From contig JAEYGD010000478.1 of NCBI GenBank assembly GCA_023402505.1, positions 1-31,706 on the forward strand: DNA of 31,706 nt, read 5' to 3'. The translations under genes were made by a program, and so were the position numbers. The notes under the pieces were generated by a model. The model saw only the letters and a list, made by a program, of their open reading frames with translations, had not been told where the DNA came from and made no database searches. Shown one piece after another: positions 23,887 to 31,706 of this stretch. How positions within the stretch are numbered: the stretch's first letter is position 1; each line of letters starts with the position of its first letter. Origin of the DNA: Actinomycetes bacterium. GTDB lineage: Bacteria > Actinomycetota > Actinomycetes > Mycobacteriales > Micromonosporaceae.

Positions 23887-24738
23887 TCAGCCTTTGAAGA
23901 AGGTTGGGCCGGTGGTTGGTAGCGGGGGGACGGCGCCGGCTTTGGCGGCGCGGCGGGCGAACTCGCGCAGCCCGGCCACTTGGCGGTCGCCGAGACTGAA
24001 GTCGAGCGTGCGAAAGTACGTCGCCAGCGTCTCCGCGTCGAACGACTCCCAACGGGCGGCCGCCTCCGCCACCTGGTCCAGCTCCGCGAGGCACAGGTCG
24101 CGCGAGCGCAGGAACGCCTCGTGCACCTCCTTCACCAGGCCCGGGTGCGCGGCGGCGAAGTCCCGGCGTACCGCCCAGACCGCGAAGACCATCGGCAGGC
24201 CGCTCCACTCGCGCCAGGCCTGCCCGAGGTCGGTGACCGTGAGGCCACGTTGCGGCGCCTCGTAGAGGGCGCGCAGGGCCACGTCGCCGATGAGGACCCC
24301 GGCGTCGGCCTCCAGCAGCATCTGTGTGAGGTCCGGGGGGCAGCGGAAGTACTCGGGGTGCACGCCGTACCGGTCGGCGAGCAGTAGCTGCGCCAGCAGC
24401 ACACCGGTCCGTGAGGTCGAACCGAGGGCGACCCGCCCGTGGGCCAGGTCGGCGAGCGGCCGGGTGGAGACGATGTTGACCGAGAGCACCGGGCCGTCGC
24501 TGCCCACCGCCAGGTCGGGCAGGAGCAGCAACTCGTCCGCGTGCTTCAGGTACTCCACCACGGTGATCGGACCGATGTCCAGGTCACCGGCGACCAGGGC
24601 GGCGCTCAGCCGGTCCGGTGAGTCCTTGTGCAGGTCGACGTCGATCAGGGCGCCCGAGCGCATCAGGCCCCAGTAGATCGGCAGGCAGTTCAGGAACTGG
24701 ATGTGCCCGACCCGGGGGCGCGCGATGTGCTCGACCAT
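23887..24738 (-). CDS. mqnA: Chorismate dehydratase (menaquinone, futalosine pathway)
   Basis: First step of the futalosine route, converting chorismate to 3-enolpyruvylbenzoate. 283 residues with a periplasmic-binding-protein-like fold. The N-terminal RVGHIQFLNCLPIYWGL, DLDIGPITVVEYLKHADE, ALGSTSRTGVLLAQLLL and DAGVLIGDVALR are MqnA signatures. The ATG at 24738 gives the expected N-terminus; it lies within the last 49 bases of the MFS gene. TACGGT precedes the ATG by exactly six bases with no ribosome site, again suggesting a leaderless start. Confidence 0.93.
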   Translation of the reverse strand: MVEHIARPRVGHIQFLNCLPIYWGLMRSGALIDVDLHKDSPDRLSAALVAGDLDIGPITVVEYLKHADELLLLPDLAVGSDGPVLSVNIVSTRPLADLAHGRVALGSTSRTGVLLAQLLLADRYGVHPEYFRCPPDLTQMLLEADAGVLIGDVALRALYEAPQRGLTVTDLGQAWREWSGLPMVFAVWAVRRDFAAAHPGLVKEVHEAFLRSRDLCLAELDQVAEAAARWESFDAETLATYFRTLDFSLGDRQVAGLREFARRAAKAGAVPPLPTTGPTFFKG

Positions 24739-26057
24739 GCCCCGACCGTATCCCCCTTGACCTGCGACGGCTCGGCGGGCCGGGTGGGAGTGGCCGACAC
24801 CGCAGCCGCCGGTGGCCGGTCGGCGCCCGGCTCCGGCGGGACGCCCGCGCCGGCCGTATGCCGCCGGGCGGCGCGGGCCACGACGGGCACGAACGCCGCG
24901 ACGACCAGCAGGCCTGTCACTCCGAGCCCGGCCATCACCGGGCGGGGCGGCGCCACGGCCAGCAGGACACCGCCGATCAGGTAGCCGGTCATCGAGCCGC
25001 CCTGCAGGACCGCTCCGTTGACCGCGTACGCCCGGGCGCGCGACGCCTCGGGCACCCGCCGCGCGGTGAGCACGTTGGCGAAGACGTTGTCGGCACCGTT
25101 GGCGGCACCACCGACGATCCAGAGCGGGATGAGCAGCGCCGCCGCCGGGACCGCGGCGGCCACCGCCACCACCAGCGCGCAACCGCCGAGGGTCAGCAGG
25201 ACCCCGCGGACCAGCGCGGCGTCGTCGGTGAGCCGCATGGCCAGCCGCGCCGCCAGCCAGCTACCGGGCAGCAGGCCGGCCATCCAGGCGGCGCTGACCA
25301 AGCCAAACACGGTGGCCGAGCCGCCCAGGGTCTCCCGGATGAAGAACACCTCGACCACGCCCATGCCGCCGATCGCGGTGATCACCGCCGCGGTCGTCAC
25401 CACCATGACCAGCAGCAACGGGTCCCGCCGCAGCCGCCATTCCGGCGCTGCGGCAGCCGCGCCGGTCGCGACGACCCCGGGCCGGCCACCCCGACGGGTA
25501 CGCAGCAGCAGGCCCGCCGCGACCAGGGCGAGGTAGCAGACCGCGGTCAACAGCAGTGGTGCGCGGGTGCCGAACTGGCCCACCAGGAGACCGGCGAGCA
25601 CGGGGCCGCCGAGCGCGCCGACGGAGACGGCGGTCTGCTGGATGGCGCTGGCCCGGGGCAGGTCCTCCCGGCGGACCATGGCCGGGAGGAGGGCGGCGAG
25701 GCAGGGTTGCGTCACCGCGAGTCCGCAGGCCAGCACACCGACCAGCGCGACGACCGCGCCGGGGTGCTCGGTGTGCGCCAGCACCAGGCAGACCAGGGAC
25801 TGGGCGGTGCCGACGGTGACCAGCAGCACCCGGCTGTCCACCCGGTCGGCCAGCCGGCCGGTGAGCGGTGCCAGCGCCACCAGCGGGAGGGTCGCCGCGA
25901 GGAGCAGCCCGGAGACGGCCAGGCCGTCCGCCCCGCGGGCCTGGAGAGCCAGCGCCAGGGCGGTGGTGGCGAGGAACTCGCCACAGATGGTGGTGCCGCG
26001 GGCCGTGGTGGCGAGCCAGACGTCACGCCAGCGCGACGGACCAGTTGTGAAAGACAT
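24690..26057 (-). CDS. Major facilitator superfamily transporter (probable exporter)
   Basis: 455 residues with about 12 hydrophobic helices up to residue 400, then an Ala/Pro-rich tail. Loop 2-3 has GRLADRVDSRVLL, the MFS motif A. NGADNVFANVLTARRVPEASRARAYAVNG resembles macrolide/drug exporters of the MefA/EntS-like group (inference). The ATG at 26057 is preferred because TATTTT lies exactly six bases upstream with TTGCCC 17 bp before that, the best promoter in the window; a GTG at 26078 is an alternative. The C-terminal tail overlaps mqnA by 49 bp. The ArsR-type gene lies immediately upstream. Confidence 0.85.
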   Translation of the reverse strand: MSFTTGPSRWRDVWLATTARGTTICGEFLATTALALALQARGADGLAVSGLLLAATLPLVALAPLTGRLADRVDSRVLLVTVGTAQSLVCLVLAHTEHPGAVVALVGVLACGLAVTQPCLAALLPAMVRREDLPRASAIQQTAVSVGALGGPVLAGLLVGQFGTRAPLLLTAVCYLALVAAGLLLRTRRGGRPGVVATGAAAAAPEWRLRRDPLLLVMVVTTAAVITAIGGMGVVEVFFIRETLGGSATVFGLVSAAWMAGLLPGSWLAARLAMRLTDDAALVRGVLLTLGGCALVVAVAAAVPAAALLIPLWIVGGAANGADNVFANVLTARRVPEASRARAYAVNGAVLQGGSMTGYLIGGVLLAVAPPRPVMAGLGVTGLLVVAAFVPVVARAARRHTAGAGVPPEPGADRPPAAAVSATPTRPAEPSQVKGDTVGAWSSTSRAPGSGTSSS

Positions 26058-26092
26058 ATTTCGAAAATAGGCCTTCACAACTGGTGGGGCAA
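26040..26092 (-). promoter_or_regulatory. Leaderless promoter of the MFS gene with 12-bp inverted-repeat operator
   Basis: On the minus strand: -35 TTGCCC (26087-26092), 17-bp spacer, -10 TATTTT (26064-26069), six bases, ATG (26057). ACCAGTTGTGAA (26074-26085, minus) lies in the spacer and its exact complement lies at codons 2-6 of the gene (26040-26051). The two arms thus flank the -10 and start, as expected for a repressor. The adjacent ArsR-type protein is the obvious candidate. Confidence 0.6.
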
Positions 26093-26104
26093 GCCCCAGC
26101 GGCC

Positions 26105-26683
26105 CTACGCCAACGGCACGACCTTGTAGTGGACCGCGACCGCGCGGGCCCCGGCCGGCGGCTCCGGCCGGTTCCGTTTCCGGTACGGGTCGAGCAGCTC
26201 AAGCACCGCCCGGTTCAGCTCCGCCAACTCCTCGGCCGTCAGCACCAGGGTGCTGTCGCTGAACAGGGCTGCCTCGTACCACTCGATCGGCTCGTCACCC
26301 GCCCGCCGCAACCAGGTCCGGGTGCGCTCCAACTCCCGGACCGCGTACGCCTCGACGAGCGCCTGCTCGGCGGCCCGGGCCTCCGGACCGGCATCCCGCC
26401 CGGGGTCCACCATCACGCCCCGGCCCACGGCCCGCCAGACCCGTTCCCGCGCGTCACCCCGGCTCGGCGCCATCTCGACCAGGCCGAACTTCGCGAGCGC
26501 CCGCAGGTGGTAGCTCGTCGCGCTCGGCGACAACCCGACGATCTCCGCGCAGTCGGTTGCCGTCGCACCGCCCTCGTTGGTGCTCAGGTGCTCCAGGATC
26601 GCGATCCGGGCCGGGTGGGCCAGCGCCCGCATCACCTGCGGGTCGCTGATCGTCCGGTGCGCCTCGGTGTGCGGCTCGGTCAT
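26105..26683 (-). CDS. ArsR/HTH_20-type transcriptional regulator
   Basis: 192 residues. The N-terminal winged helix runs from about 15 to 75: RALAHPARIAILEHLSTNEGGATATDCAEIVGLSPSATSYHLRALAKFGLVEMA, with recognition helix SPSATSYHLRAL. There is no Cys-rich metal site. The C-terminal part is helical with a conserved-looking aromatic patch (DEPIEWYEAALFSDSTLVLTAEELAELNRAV), probably the dimer or ligand region. It ends 47 bp before the MFS start and likely controls it. The ATG at 26683 is preferred; a GTG two codons upstream is possible. No clear ribosome site. Confidence 0.85.
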   Translation of the reverse strand: MTEPHTEAHRTISDPQVMRALAHPARIAILEHLSTNEGGATATDCAEIVGLSPSATSYHLRALAKFGLVEMAPSRGDARERVWRAVGRGVMVDPGRDAGPEARAAEQALVEAYAVRELERTRTWLRRAGDEPIEWYEAALFSDSTLVLTAEELAELNRAVLELLDPYRKRNRPEPPAGARAVAVHYKVVPLA

Positions 26684-26728
26684 ACCCACATGATCCCGCT
26701 GCCCGGTCCGCGCCGGCCAACCGCCTCG

Positions 26729-26783
26729 GCGTGCCGGCGCCCGGCGCTGGTCGCGGTGCTCGCCACCACCAGCGCCGGCACGC
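26729..26783. repeat. Imperfect inverted repeat between the ArsR-type gene and helD
   Basis: A 15-nt arm (CCAGCGCCGGCACGC, 26769-26783) pairs with 26729-26750, where a duplicated CCGGCGC forms a 7-nt bulge; the loop is 18 nt. It lies in the 274-bp divergent region, 45-100 bp upstream of the regulator start. A TAGGCT -10-like hexamer for helD is at 26833-26838. Confidence 0.45.
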
Positions 26784-26957
26784 ACACGCGCGGGCGGACC
26801 GGAAACCGGTGGAAGGGCGGAGGTCGCGGGCGTAGGCTGGCAGGCCGCTTGACGGCCGGGGTGAGTTCGCACCGCACCGGACGTCCCCGCGCCGGGCACC
26901 GGCCATCCGCACCCGGACACGCGAGCGATCAGCAGATGACCTCAAGGGGAAGTCAGC

Positions 26958-29021
26958 GTGACCGCAACCGACCTCACTCTCGACGACGACCTCGCCGCCG
27001 AACGCGAACACCTCGACGTGTCCCGGGCCGCCCTGCGGCGGATGCGCGAGCGCGCCGAGGCGCTCTTCGCCACCGGCGACACGGTGGCCGGGGACGCGTA
27101 CACCGCCGAACAGCTCGGCCGGCACCTCGCCCGCCGGGTCGCCGAACTCGCCGACGACCCCACCACGCCGCTCTTCTTCGGCCGGCTCGACTTCGGCGAC
27201 GGGGACCCGGACCACGCCGGGCGGCGCTACCACGTGGGGCGCCGCCACGTCACCGACGACCTGGGCGAGCCGCTGGTGCTGGACTGGCGGGCCCCGGTGT
27301 CCCGGTCGTTCTACCGGGCCAGCGGCCGGGACCCGCAGGGCGTCGCGGTACGGCGGCGCTTCGGCTTCAACAACGGGGTGCTGACCAGCTTCGAGGACGA
27401 GCACCTGGACCGGGGCGAGGAACTCGGTACGGCCAGCCGGATCCTCACCGCCGAGATCGAGCGGCCCCGCGTCGGGCCGATGCGGGACATCGTGGCCACC
27501 ATCCAGCCGGAGCAGGACGAGCTGGTCCGGGCGGACCTCGCCGACTCGATCTGCGTACAGGGCGCACCGGGCACCGGGAAGACCGCCGTCGGCCTGCACC
27601 GCGCCGCGTACCTGCTCTACCTGCACCGGGAGCGGCTGCGCCGGGCCGGCGTGCTGATCGTCGGGCCCAACCGGGCCTTCCTGTCGTACATCGCGGCGGT
27701 CCTGCCGGCACTCGGCGAGGTCGAGGTCGAGCAGGCCACCGTGGAGGACCTGGTCGCCCGGGTGCCGGTACGCGCCGTCGACGAACCCGCCGTCGCGGCG
27801 GTCAAGCACGACGTCCGGATGGCCGGGGTGCTGCGCCGGGCCGCCGACGCGTACATCGGCGAGCCGGTCGAGCCCATCTCCGTCTCCGACGGGTCGTTCC
27901 GCTGGCGGATCGGGCTGGACCCGCTGCACCGGCTGGTCGAGGAGACCCGCCGGGAAGGGCTCCCGTACGCCGTCGGCCGGGAACGCGTCCGCGCGCGGGT
28001 GGTCGGCCTGCTGCAACGACAGGCGGAGGCCCGCCGGGCCGAGTCGCCGAGCGACGCCTGGCTGCGCCGGATGGCGAAGTCGAAGCCGGTCATCGGCTTC
28101 CTGGACGCGGTGTGGCCGGCGCTCACCCCGGAGGGGCTGGTCCACGCGCTGCTCACCGAGCCGCACCGGTTGGCCGACGCGGCAGACGGCCTGCTCACCC
28201 CGCAGGAGCAGGCCCTGCTCACCACCCCGGGCACCGGCACCAGGCCCGGCCGGACCCCGAAGGCGACCCGCTGGACCGCCGCCGACACGGTCCTCCTCGA
28301 CGAGGCGGCCGGCCTGATCGAGCGGCCGGCCGGCTACGGGCACCTGGTGGTGGACGAGGCGCAGGACCTCTCCCCGATGCAGTGCCGGGCCATCGCGCGG
28401 CGCAGCGAACACGGCTCGATCACCCTGCTCGGCGACCTCGCACAGGGCACCGCGCCGTGGGCCGCCCGGGACTGGCGCGAGACGCTGCGCCACCTCGGCA
28501 AGCCGGACGCGGCGGTGGTGCCGCTGACCGTCGGCTTCCGGGTGCCGGCGGCGGTGGTCGCGTTCGCGAACCGGCTGCTGCCGTCGCTGGCCGTCGACGT
28601 GCCACCGGCGGAGTCGCTGCGCCGTGACGGCGCGCTGGACGTGCGTACCGTCTCCGATCCGGTGGCGGCGACGGTGACCGAGGTGCGGGCGGCCCTGGCG
28701 CACGACGGTTCGGTGGCCGTGATCGCCGCGGACACCGCGGTCGACCGGTTGCGGGCCGCTCTCGCCGCGGCGGGGATCGAGACCGCGACCGCCGACGACC
28801 CGGCCGCCGCGACGCGGGTCACGGTGGTGCCCGCCACGCTGGTGAAGGGCCTGGAGTACGACCATGTCGTCGTCGTCGAACCGGCGGACATCGTGGCGGC
28901 CGAGCCGCGCGGCCTGCACCGCCTCTACGTGGTGCTCACCCGGGCGGTCTCCCGGCTCGCGGTGCTGCACAGCGCGCCGCTGCCCGCTCCGCTGACCGGC
29001 CCCTCAGCCGGACTGAACTGA
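26958..29021 (+). CDS. helD: HelD-like RNA polymerase-associated SF1 helicase
   Basis: 687 residues. The N-terminal coiled coil (LAAEREHLDVSRAALRRMRERAEAL, 12-36) is followed by the UvrD-like ATPase: Walker A GAPGTGKT at 202-209, motif II VVDEAQD at 464-470, motif III ITLLGDLAQGTAPW, and C-terminal VVPATLVKGLEYDHVVVVEP and LYVVLTRAVSRLAVLH. Proteins of this family bind RNA polymerase and recycle stalled or inhibitor-bound enzyme; an actinomycete relative, HelR, contributes to rifamycin tolerance. Whether this one does is unknown. GTG start with AAGGGGAAG 6-8 nt upstream. Shorter than the roughly 730-residue mycobacterial HelD. Confidence 0.85.
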   Translation: MTATDLTLDDDLAAEREHLDVSRAALRRMRERAEALFATGDTVAGDAYTAEQLGRHLARRVAELADDPTTPLFFGRLDFGDGDPDHAGRRYHVGRRHVTDDLGEPLVLDWRAPVSRSFYRASGRDPQGVAVRRRFGFNNGVLTSFEDEHLDRGEELGTASRILTAEIERPRVGPMRDIVATIQPEQDELVRADLADSICVQGAPGTGKTAVGLHRAAYLLYLHRERLRRAGVLIVGPNRAFLSYIAAVLPALGEVEVEQATVEDLVARVPVRAVDEPAVAAVKHDVRMAGVLRRAADAYIGEPVEPISVSDGSFRWRIGLDPLHRLVEETRREGLPYAVGRERVRARVVGLLQRQAEARRAESPSDAWLRRMAKSKPVIGFLDAVWPALTPEGLVHALLTEPHRLADAADGLLTPQEQALLTTPGTGTRPGRTPKATRWTAADTVLLDEAAGLIERPAGYGHLVVDEAQDLSPMQCRAIARRSEHGSITLLGDLAQGTAPWAARDWRETLRHLGKPDAAVVPLTVGFRVPAAVVAFANRLLPSLAVDVPPAESLRRDGALDVRTVSDPVAATVTEVRAALAHDGSVAVIAADTAVDRLRAALAAAGIETATADDPAAATRVTVVPATLVKGLEYDHVVVVEPADIVAAEPRGLHRLYVVLTRAVSRLAVLHSAPLPAPLTGPSAGLN

Positions 29022-29187
29022 GGCGACCGTCCCCGACACCCGGCCGGCCGCCGTGACCGGCACGGCGAAGGCCAACGGCACGGAGCAGACGGTCTCGGTG
29101 CCGGCGGCCTCGGCGCTGCTCTCCTTCGTTCGCACCGGGGTGGTAGACCTGGAGACGCCCGACCGCCGCCACCTCGATGGGAGCACC

Positions 29188-30114
29188 GTGATCCTCGCCC
29201 GCGCCGACCAGGCGACCCGTCGTTACGGGGAAGTGCTCGCCCTCGACCGGGTCGACCTGGAGGTGCGCGCCGGCGAACTGGTCGGGCTGCTCGGCCCGAA
29301 CGGCGCCGGGAAGAGCACCCTGCTCAACCTGCTGGTCGGGGTCCGCCGGCCGACGGCCGGCCGGGTCGAGCTGTTCGGGGGCGATCCACGCGACCCGGCG
29401 AGCCGGCGGCTGGTCGGCGTGACCCCGCAGGAGACCGGGGTCCCCCGCACGCTGCGGGTGGGCGAGGTGGTCGACTTCGTGTCCGCGCACTACCCCGATC
29501 CGGTCCCCCGCGACGAGCTGCTCGACCGGTTCGGCCTGGGCGACCTGGCGCGCCGGCAGACCGGCGGGCTCTCCGGCGGGCAACGGCGGCGGCTCGCCGT
29601 GGCACTCGCGTTCGCCGGCCGGCCCCGGCTGGTCCTGCTGGACGAGCCGACCACCGGTCTCGACGTGGCCGCCCGGCACACCCTGTGGGACGCCATCCGT
29701 GCCTTCCACGCTGACGGGGGCACGGTGCTGCTGAGCAGCCACTACCTGGAGGAGATCGAGGCGCTCGCGCAGCGGGTGGTGGTGATCGGCCAGGGCCGGG
29801 TGCTCGCGGACGACACGGTCGACGCGGTGCGGGGCATCGTCGGCGTACGCCGGGTCAGCCTCGTGGTCGACGGCGAGTTGCCCGCGCTGCCCGGCGTGAC
29901 CCGCACCGAGCGGATCGACGCGCGCACGCACCTGTTCACCGCGGACGCCGACGAGCTGGTCCGGGAGCTGGTCCGGGCCGGTGTCGCGTTCCGTGGCCTG
30001 GAGGTGCGGCCGACCTCCCTGGAGGAGGCGTTCCTCGCCATCACCACGCCAGAGGACGGTCCGGCCCCCGCCACCCCGACCGGTACGGCGGCCGCCGCGC
30101 CCGTGAGCAGCTGA
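29188..30114 (+). CDS. ABC-2 type exporter, ATP-binding protein
   Basis: 308 residues. Walker A GPNGAGKST at 36-44, signature LSGGQ at 128-132, Walker B LVLLDEP at 148-154, and a switch His in LLSSHYLEEIEALAQ. The C-terminal region with TSLEEAFLAIT is typical of DrrA/NodI-like subunits of drug or lipid exporters. The GTG at 29188 follows GGGAG. The frame continues 45 codons upstream, but that part lacks the family N-terminus. It is followed 9 bp later by its permease. Confidence 0.92.
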   Translation: MILARADQATRRYGEVLALDRVDLEVRAGELVGLLGPNGAGKSTLLNLLVGVRRPTAGRVELFGGDPRDPASRRLVGVTPQETGVPRTLRVGEVVDFVSAHYPDPVPRDELLDRFGLGDLARRQTGGLSGGQRRRLAVALAFAGRPRLVLLDEPTTGLDVAARHTLWDAIRAFHADGGTVLLSSHYLEEIEALAQRVVVIGQGRVLADDTVDAVRGIVGVRRVSLVVDGELPALPGVTRTERIDARTHLFTADADELVRELVRAGVAFRGLEVRPTSLEEAFLAITTPEDGPAPATPTGTAAAAPVSS

Positions 30115-30123
30115 GAGGACACC

Positions 30124-30861
30124 GTGCAGCTCGCCCTGGTCCACACCCGCTACCAGTTGCTGGAGACGCTCCGGACCCCGGTGGCGGTGGTCGGCAGCGC
30201 GTTCTTCCCGGCCGCCGCGATGCTCTTCTTCGTCGTGCCGTTCGCCGGCGGGGATCCGGTCGCCGCGACCTTCGCCACCGCCTCGATGGTCACCTTCTCG
30301 GTGTTGAGCGCCAACATCTTCCAGTACGGGGTGGGTGTGGCGGAGGACCGCGACCAGCCCTGGGATCCGTACACGAGGACCCTGCCGGCGGGGCCCGCGC
30401 CGCGCTTCGCCGGCCGGATCCTGGCCGGCCTGGCGGTCACCTACCTGTCCCTGACGCCGGTGGTGCTGATAGCGGCGACGCTGACCGAGGCGCGGGTGAG
30501 CGCCGTGGCGTTCCTGCTGGCGGCCGCCACCGTCGCCGTGGTCTCGGTGCCGTTCACGCTGCTCGGGCTCACCATCGGCTACTCGCTGCCCAGCCGTGCC
30601 GCGATCGTGGTGGCGCAGGTGGTCTTCTTCCCGCTCGCCGTCGGCGGCGGCCTGCTCACCCCACCGGACGCCGCGCCCGGGTTCATCGAGGCGGTCGCGC
30701 CGTTCCTGCCCACCCGGGGCGCCGTCGAGCTGATGTGGGCGGCGGTCGGCGACTACCCGCCGAACCCCGTATCCATGATCATGCTGGGGGTGTGGGTCGT
30801 GGCGCTGGCCGCACTGGCCGGCTGGGCGTACCGGCGGGACGAGGGTCGCCGGTTCAGTTGA
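30124..30861 (+). CDS. ABC-2 type exporter, permease
   Basis: 245 residues with six hydrophobic helices (about 18-40, 50-70, 98-120, 125-150, 158-180 and 220-240). The block DPYTRTLPAGPAPRFAGRILAGL before helix 3 and the GGGLLTPPDAAPGFIEAVAPFLPTRGAVELM re-entrant segment mark an ABC-2 permease. GTG start with AGAGG five bases upstream. It forms a two-gene exporter with the preceding ATPase; the substrate cannot be read from the sequence. Confidence 0.92.
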   Translation: MQLALVHTRYQLLETLRTPVAVVGSAFFPAAAMLFFVVPFAGGDPVAATFATASMVTFSVLSANIFQYGVGVAEDRDQPWDPYTRTLPAGPAPRFAGRILAGLAVTYLSLTPVVLIAATLTEARVSAVAFLLAAATVAVVSVPFTLLGLTIGYSLPSRAAIVVAQVVFFPLAVGGGLLTPPDAAPGFIEAVAPFLPTRGAVELMWAAVGDYPPNPVSMIMLGVWVVALAALAGWAYRRDEGRRFS

Positions 30862-30878
30862 CGTTTCCCCGGTTCGTA

Positions 30879-30898
30879 CGCCGGACCGGGCTCCGGCG
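30879..30898 (+). terminator. Candidate hairpin after the ABC permease
   Basis: Perfect 7-bp stem CGCCGGA/TCCGGCG with a 6-nt loop, 18 nt after the permease stop. No T run follows. Confidence 0.4.
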
Positions 30899-30956
30899 GT
30901 GCCACGATGCGGTGAGGGCCGGCCGCCACGGCGGTCCCTGACCGAGAGGGGTCCAC

Positions 30957-31706
30957 GTGAGCACCGTCCCGCCGGGTACGCCCTGCTGGGCCGACCTGGC
31001 CACGCCGGACCTCGCCGACGCGCGGCGCTTCTACCCGGAGCTGTTCGGCTGGACGGGGCGGATCGCGCCGGAGCCGGAGGCCGGCGGGTACACCGTCTTC
31101 CTCCGGCAGGGCCGGGCGGTGGCCGGGGCCGGCCCGCCGGCCATTCCCGAGCAGGTGCCCATCTGGTCGGTGTACTTCGCCACCGACGACGCCGACCTGG
31201 TGGCGGGTCGCGTCGAACGGGCCGGTGGACAGGTCGTGGTGCCGCCCTTCGAGGTGTTCGACCGGGGCCGGATGGCGGTGTTCAGCGACCCGGCGGGCGC
31301 GGCCTTCAGCGTGTGGCAACCGCTGGCCATGCCGGGCGGCGAGGTCTTCGGGGTCCCGGGCGCGCTGAGCTGGACGGAGCTGGTCAGTCCGGACCCGGAG
31401 GGTGCGAAGGTGTTCTACGAGCTGGTCTTCGGCTGGCAGCCGGAGGACCAGCCGGCGGGTCCGGGCGTGCACAGCGGCTGGCGACTCGGCACCCAGATCG
31501 TCGCCGGGATGACCACTCCGATCGGCGACTTCCCGGCCGACACGCCCGCGTACTGGTCGGTGTACTTCGGCGCGGCCGACGTCGACGCGACCGCCGCCCG
31601 GGCCGCCGCGCTGGGCGGGGAGATCCTGGTGCCGCCCCGGACGATCCCGGCGGGCCGCTACGCCGCGCTCCGCGACCCCCAGGGCGCCCTCTTCAACACC
31701 CTGACC
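30957..31706 (+). CDS. Two-domain VOC (glyoxalase/bleomycin-resistance fold) protein, 3' end cut
   Basis: The frame is open from a GTG at 30957 to the right edge (250 codons). Two homologous halves are seen: WADLATPDLADARRFYPELFGWTG...IWSVYFATDDADLVAGRVERAGGQVVVPPFEVFDRGRMAVFSDPAGAAFSVW and WTELVSPDPEGAKVFYELVFGW...YWSVYFGAADVDATAARAAALGGEILVPPRTIPAGRYAALRDPQGALFN. This is the pattern of paired VOC domains. Few residues can be missing, since the second domain is nearly finished. GAGAGGGG precedes the start. The ligand is unknown; such proteins include dioxygenases, isomerases and drug-binding proteins. Confidence 0.88.
   Translation, partial: MSTVPPGTPCWADLATPDLADARRFYPELFGWTGRIAPEPEAGGYTVFLRQGRAVAGAGPPAIPEQVPIWSVYFATDDADLVAGRVERAGGQVVVPPFEVFDRGRMAVFSDPAGAAFSVWQPLAMPGGEVFGVPGALSWTELVSPDPEGAKVFYELVFGWQPEDQPAGPGVHSGWRLGTQIVAGMTTPIGDFPADTPAYWSVYFGAADVDATAARAAALGGEILVPPRTIPAGRYAALRDPQGALFNTLT

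Noticed and set aside
26041..26084. TTGTGAA...TTCACAA at the MFS gene as a Rex operator
   Set aside because: The half-sites are separated by about 22 bases in place of four, so a Rex dimer would not recognise it; better read as part of a longer local operator.
26086..26097. Resemblance of GGGGCAAGCCCC to the rifamycin-associated element near a HelD gene
   Set aside because: The rifamycin element as I recall it is a 19-bp inverted repeat; only the outer parts match, the middle is missing, and the site lies on the MFS side, not upstream of helD.
29053..29187. 45-residue N-terminal extension of the ABC ATPase
   Set aside because: The family starts near the residues after the GTG at 29188, which has GGGAG upstream; the extension has no domain features.

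Overview
This is a contiguous piece of a very GC-rich actinomycete chromosome, most likely from the Micromonosporaceae (Micromonospora or a close relative). That placement rests on base composition, frequent GTG starts, gene content and a family of short intergenic repeats. It is inference; no rRNA or marker comparison is possible from this window alone.

Layout. (1) Positions 1-12079, minus strand: the respiratory complex I operon nuoA-B-C-D-E-F-G-H-I-J-K and the first 179 codons of nuoL, which runs off the left edge. (2) 12251-14701, minus strand: menJ (menaquinone reductase/geranylgeranyl reductase family), a small hypothetical gene, and menG (demethylmenaquinone methyltransferase). (3) 14874-16043, minus: a secreted protein with an LPVTG sortase-type C-terminus. 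(4) 16351-17541, minus: mqnC of the futalosine menaquinone pathway. (5) 17657-21575, minus: paaABCDE, phenylacetyl-CoA epoxidase. (6) 21909-23791, plus: two translationally coupled beta-lactamase-like serine hydrolases. (7) 23887-26683, minus: mqnA, an MFS exporter and an ArsR-type regulator. (8) 26958-31706, plus: a HelD-like RNA polymerase-associated helicase, a two-gene ABC-2 exporter, and a two-domain VOC (glyoxalase-fold) protein cut by the right edge.

How the parts fit. Most of the left and middle of the window serves quinone-based respiration. MqnA and MqnC make menaquinone precursors, MenG methylates the ring, MenJ saturates an isoprene unit, and complex I reduces the finished quinone with NADH. 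A sequence matching the Rex (NADH/NAD+ sensor) operator at 13 of 14 fixed positions lies just upstream of menJ.

The most unusual feature is a repeat family placed between genes of the nuo and paa operons. At five successive nuo junctions (C/D, D/E, E/F, F/G, G/H), and as four 59-bp tandem copies at paaB/paaC, the repeat begins at or immediately beside the stop codon of the upstream gene and ends with a Shine-Dalgarno sequence for the downstream gene. In every case it keeps one reading frame (peptide core SARSE/SARNE...ASP or APQSR) that overlaps the flanking stop and start codons or is fused in frame to nuoE. The repeat therefore appears to insert without breaking translational coupling, by supplying tiny linker cistrons.
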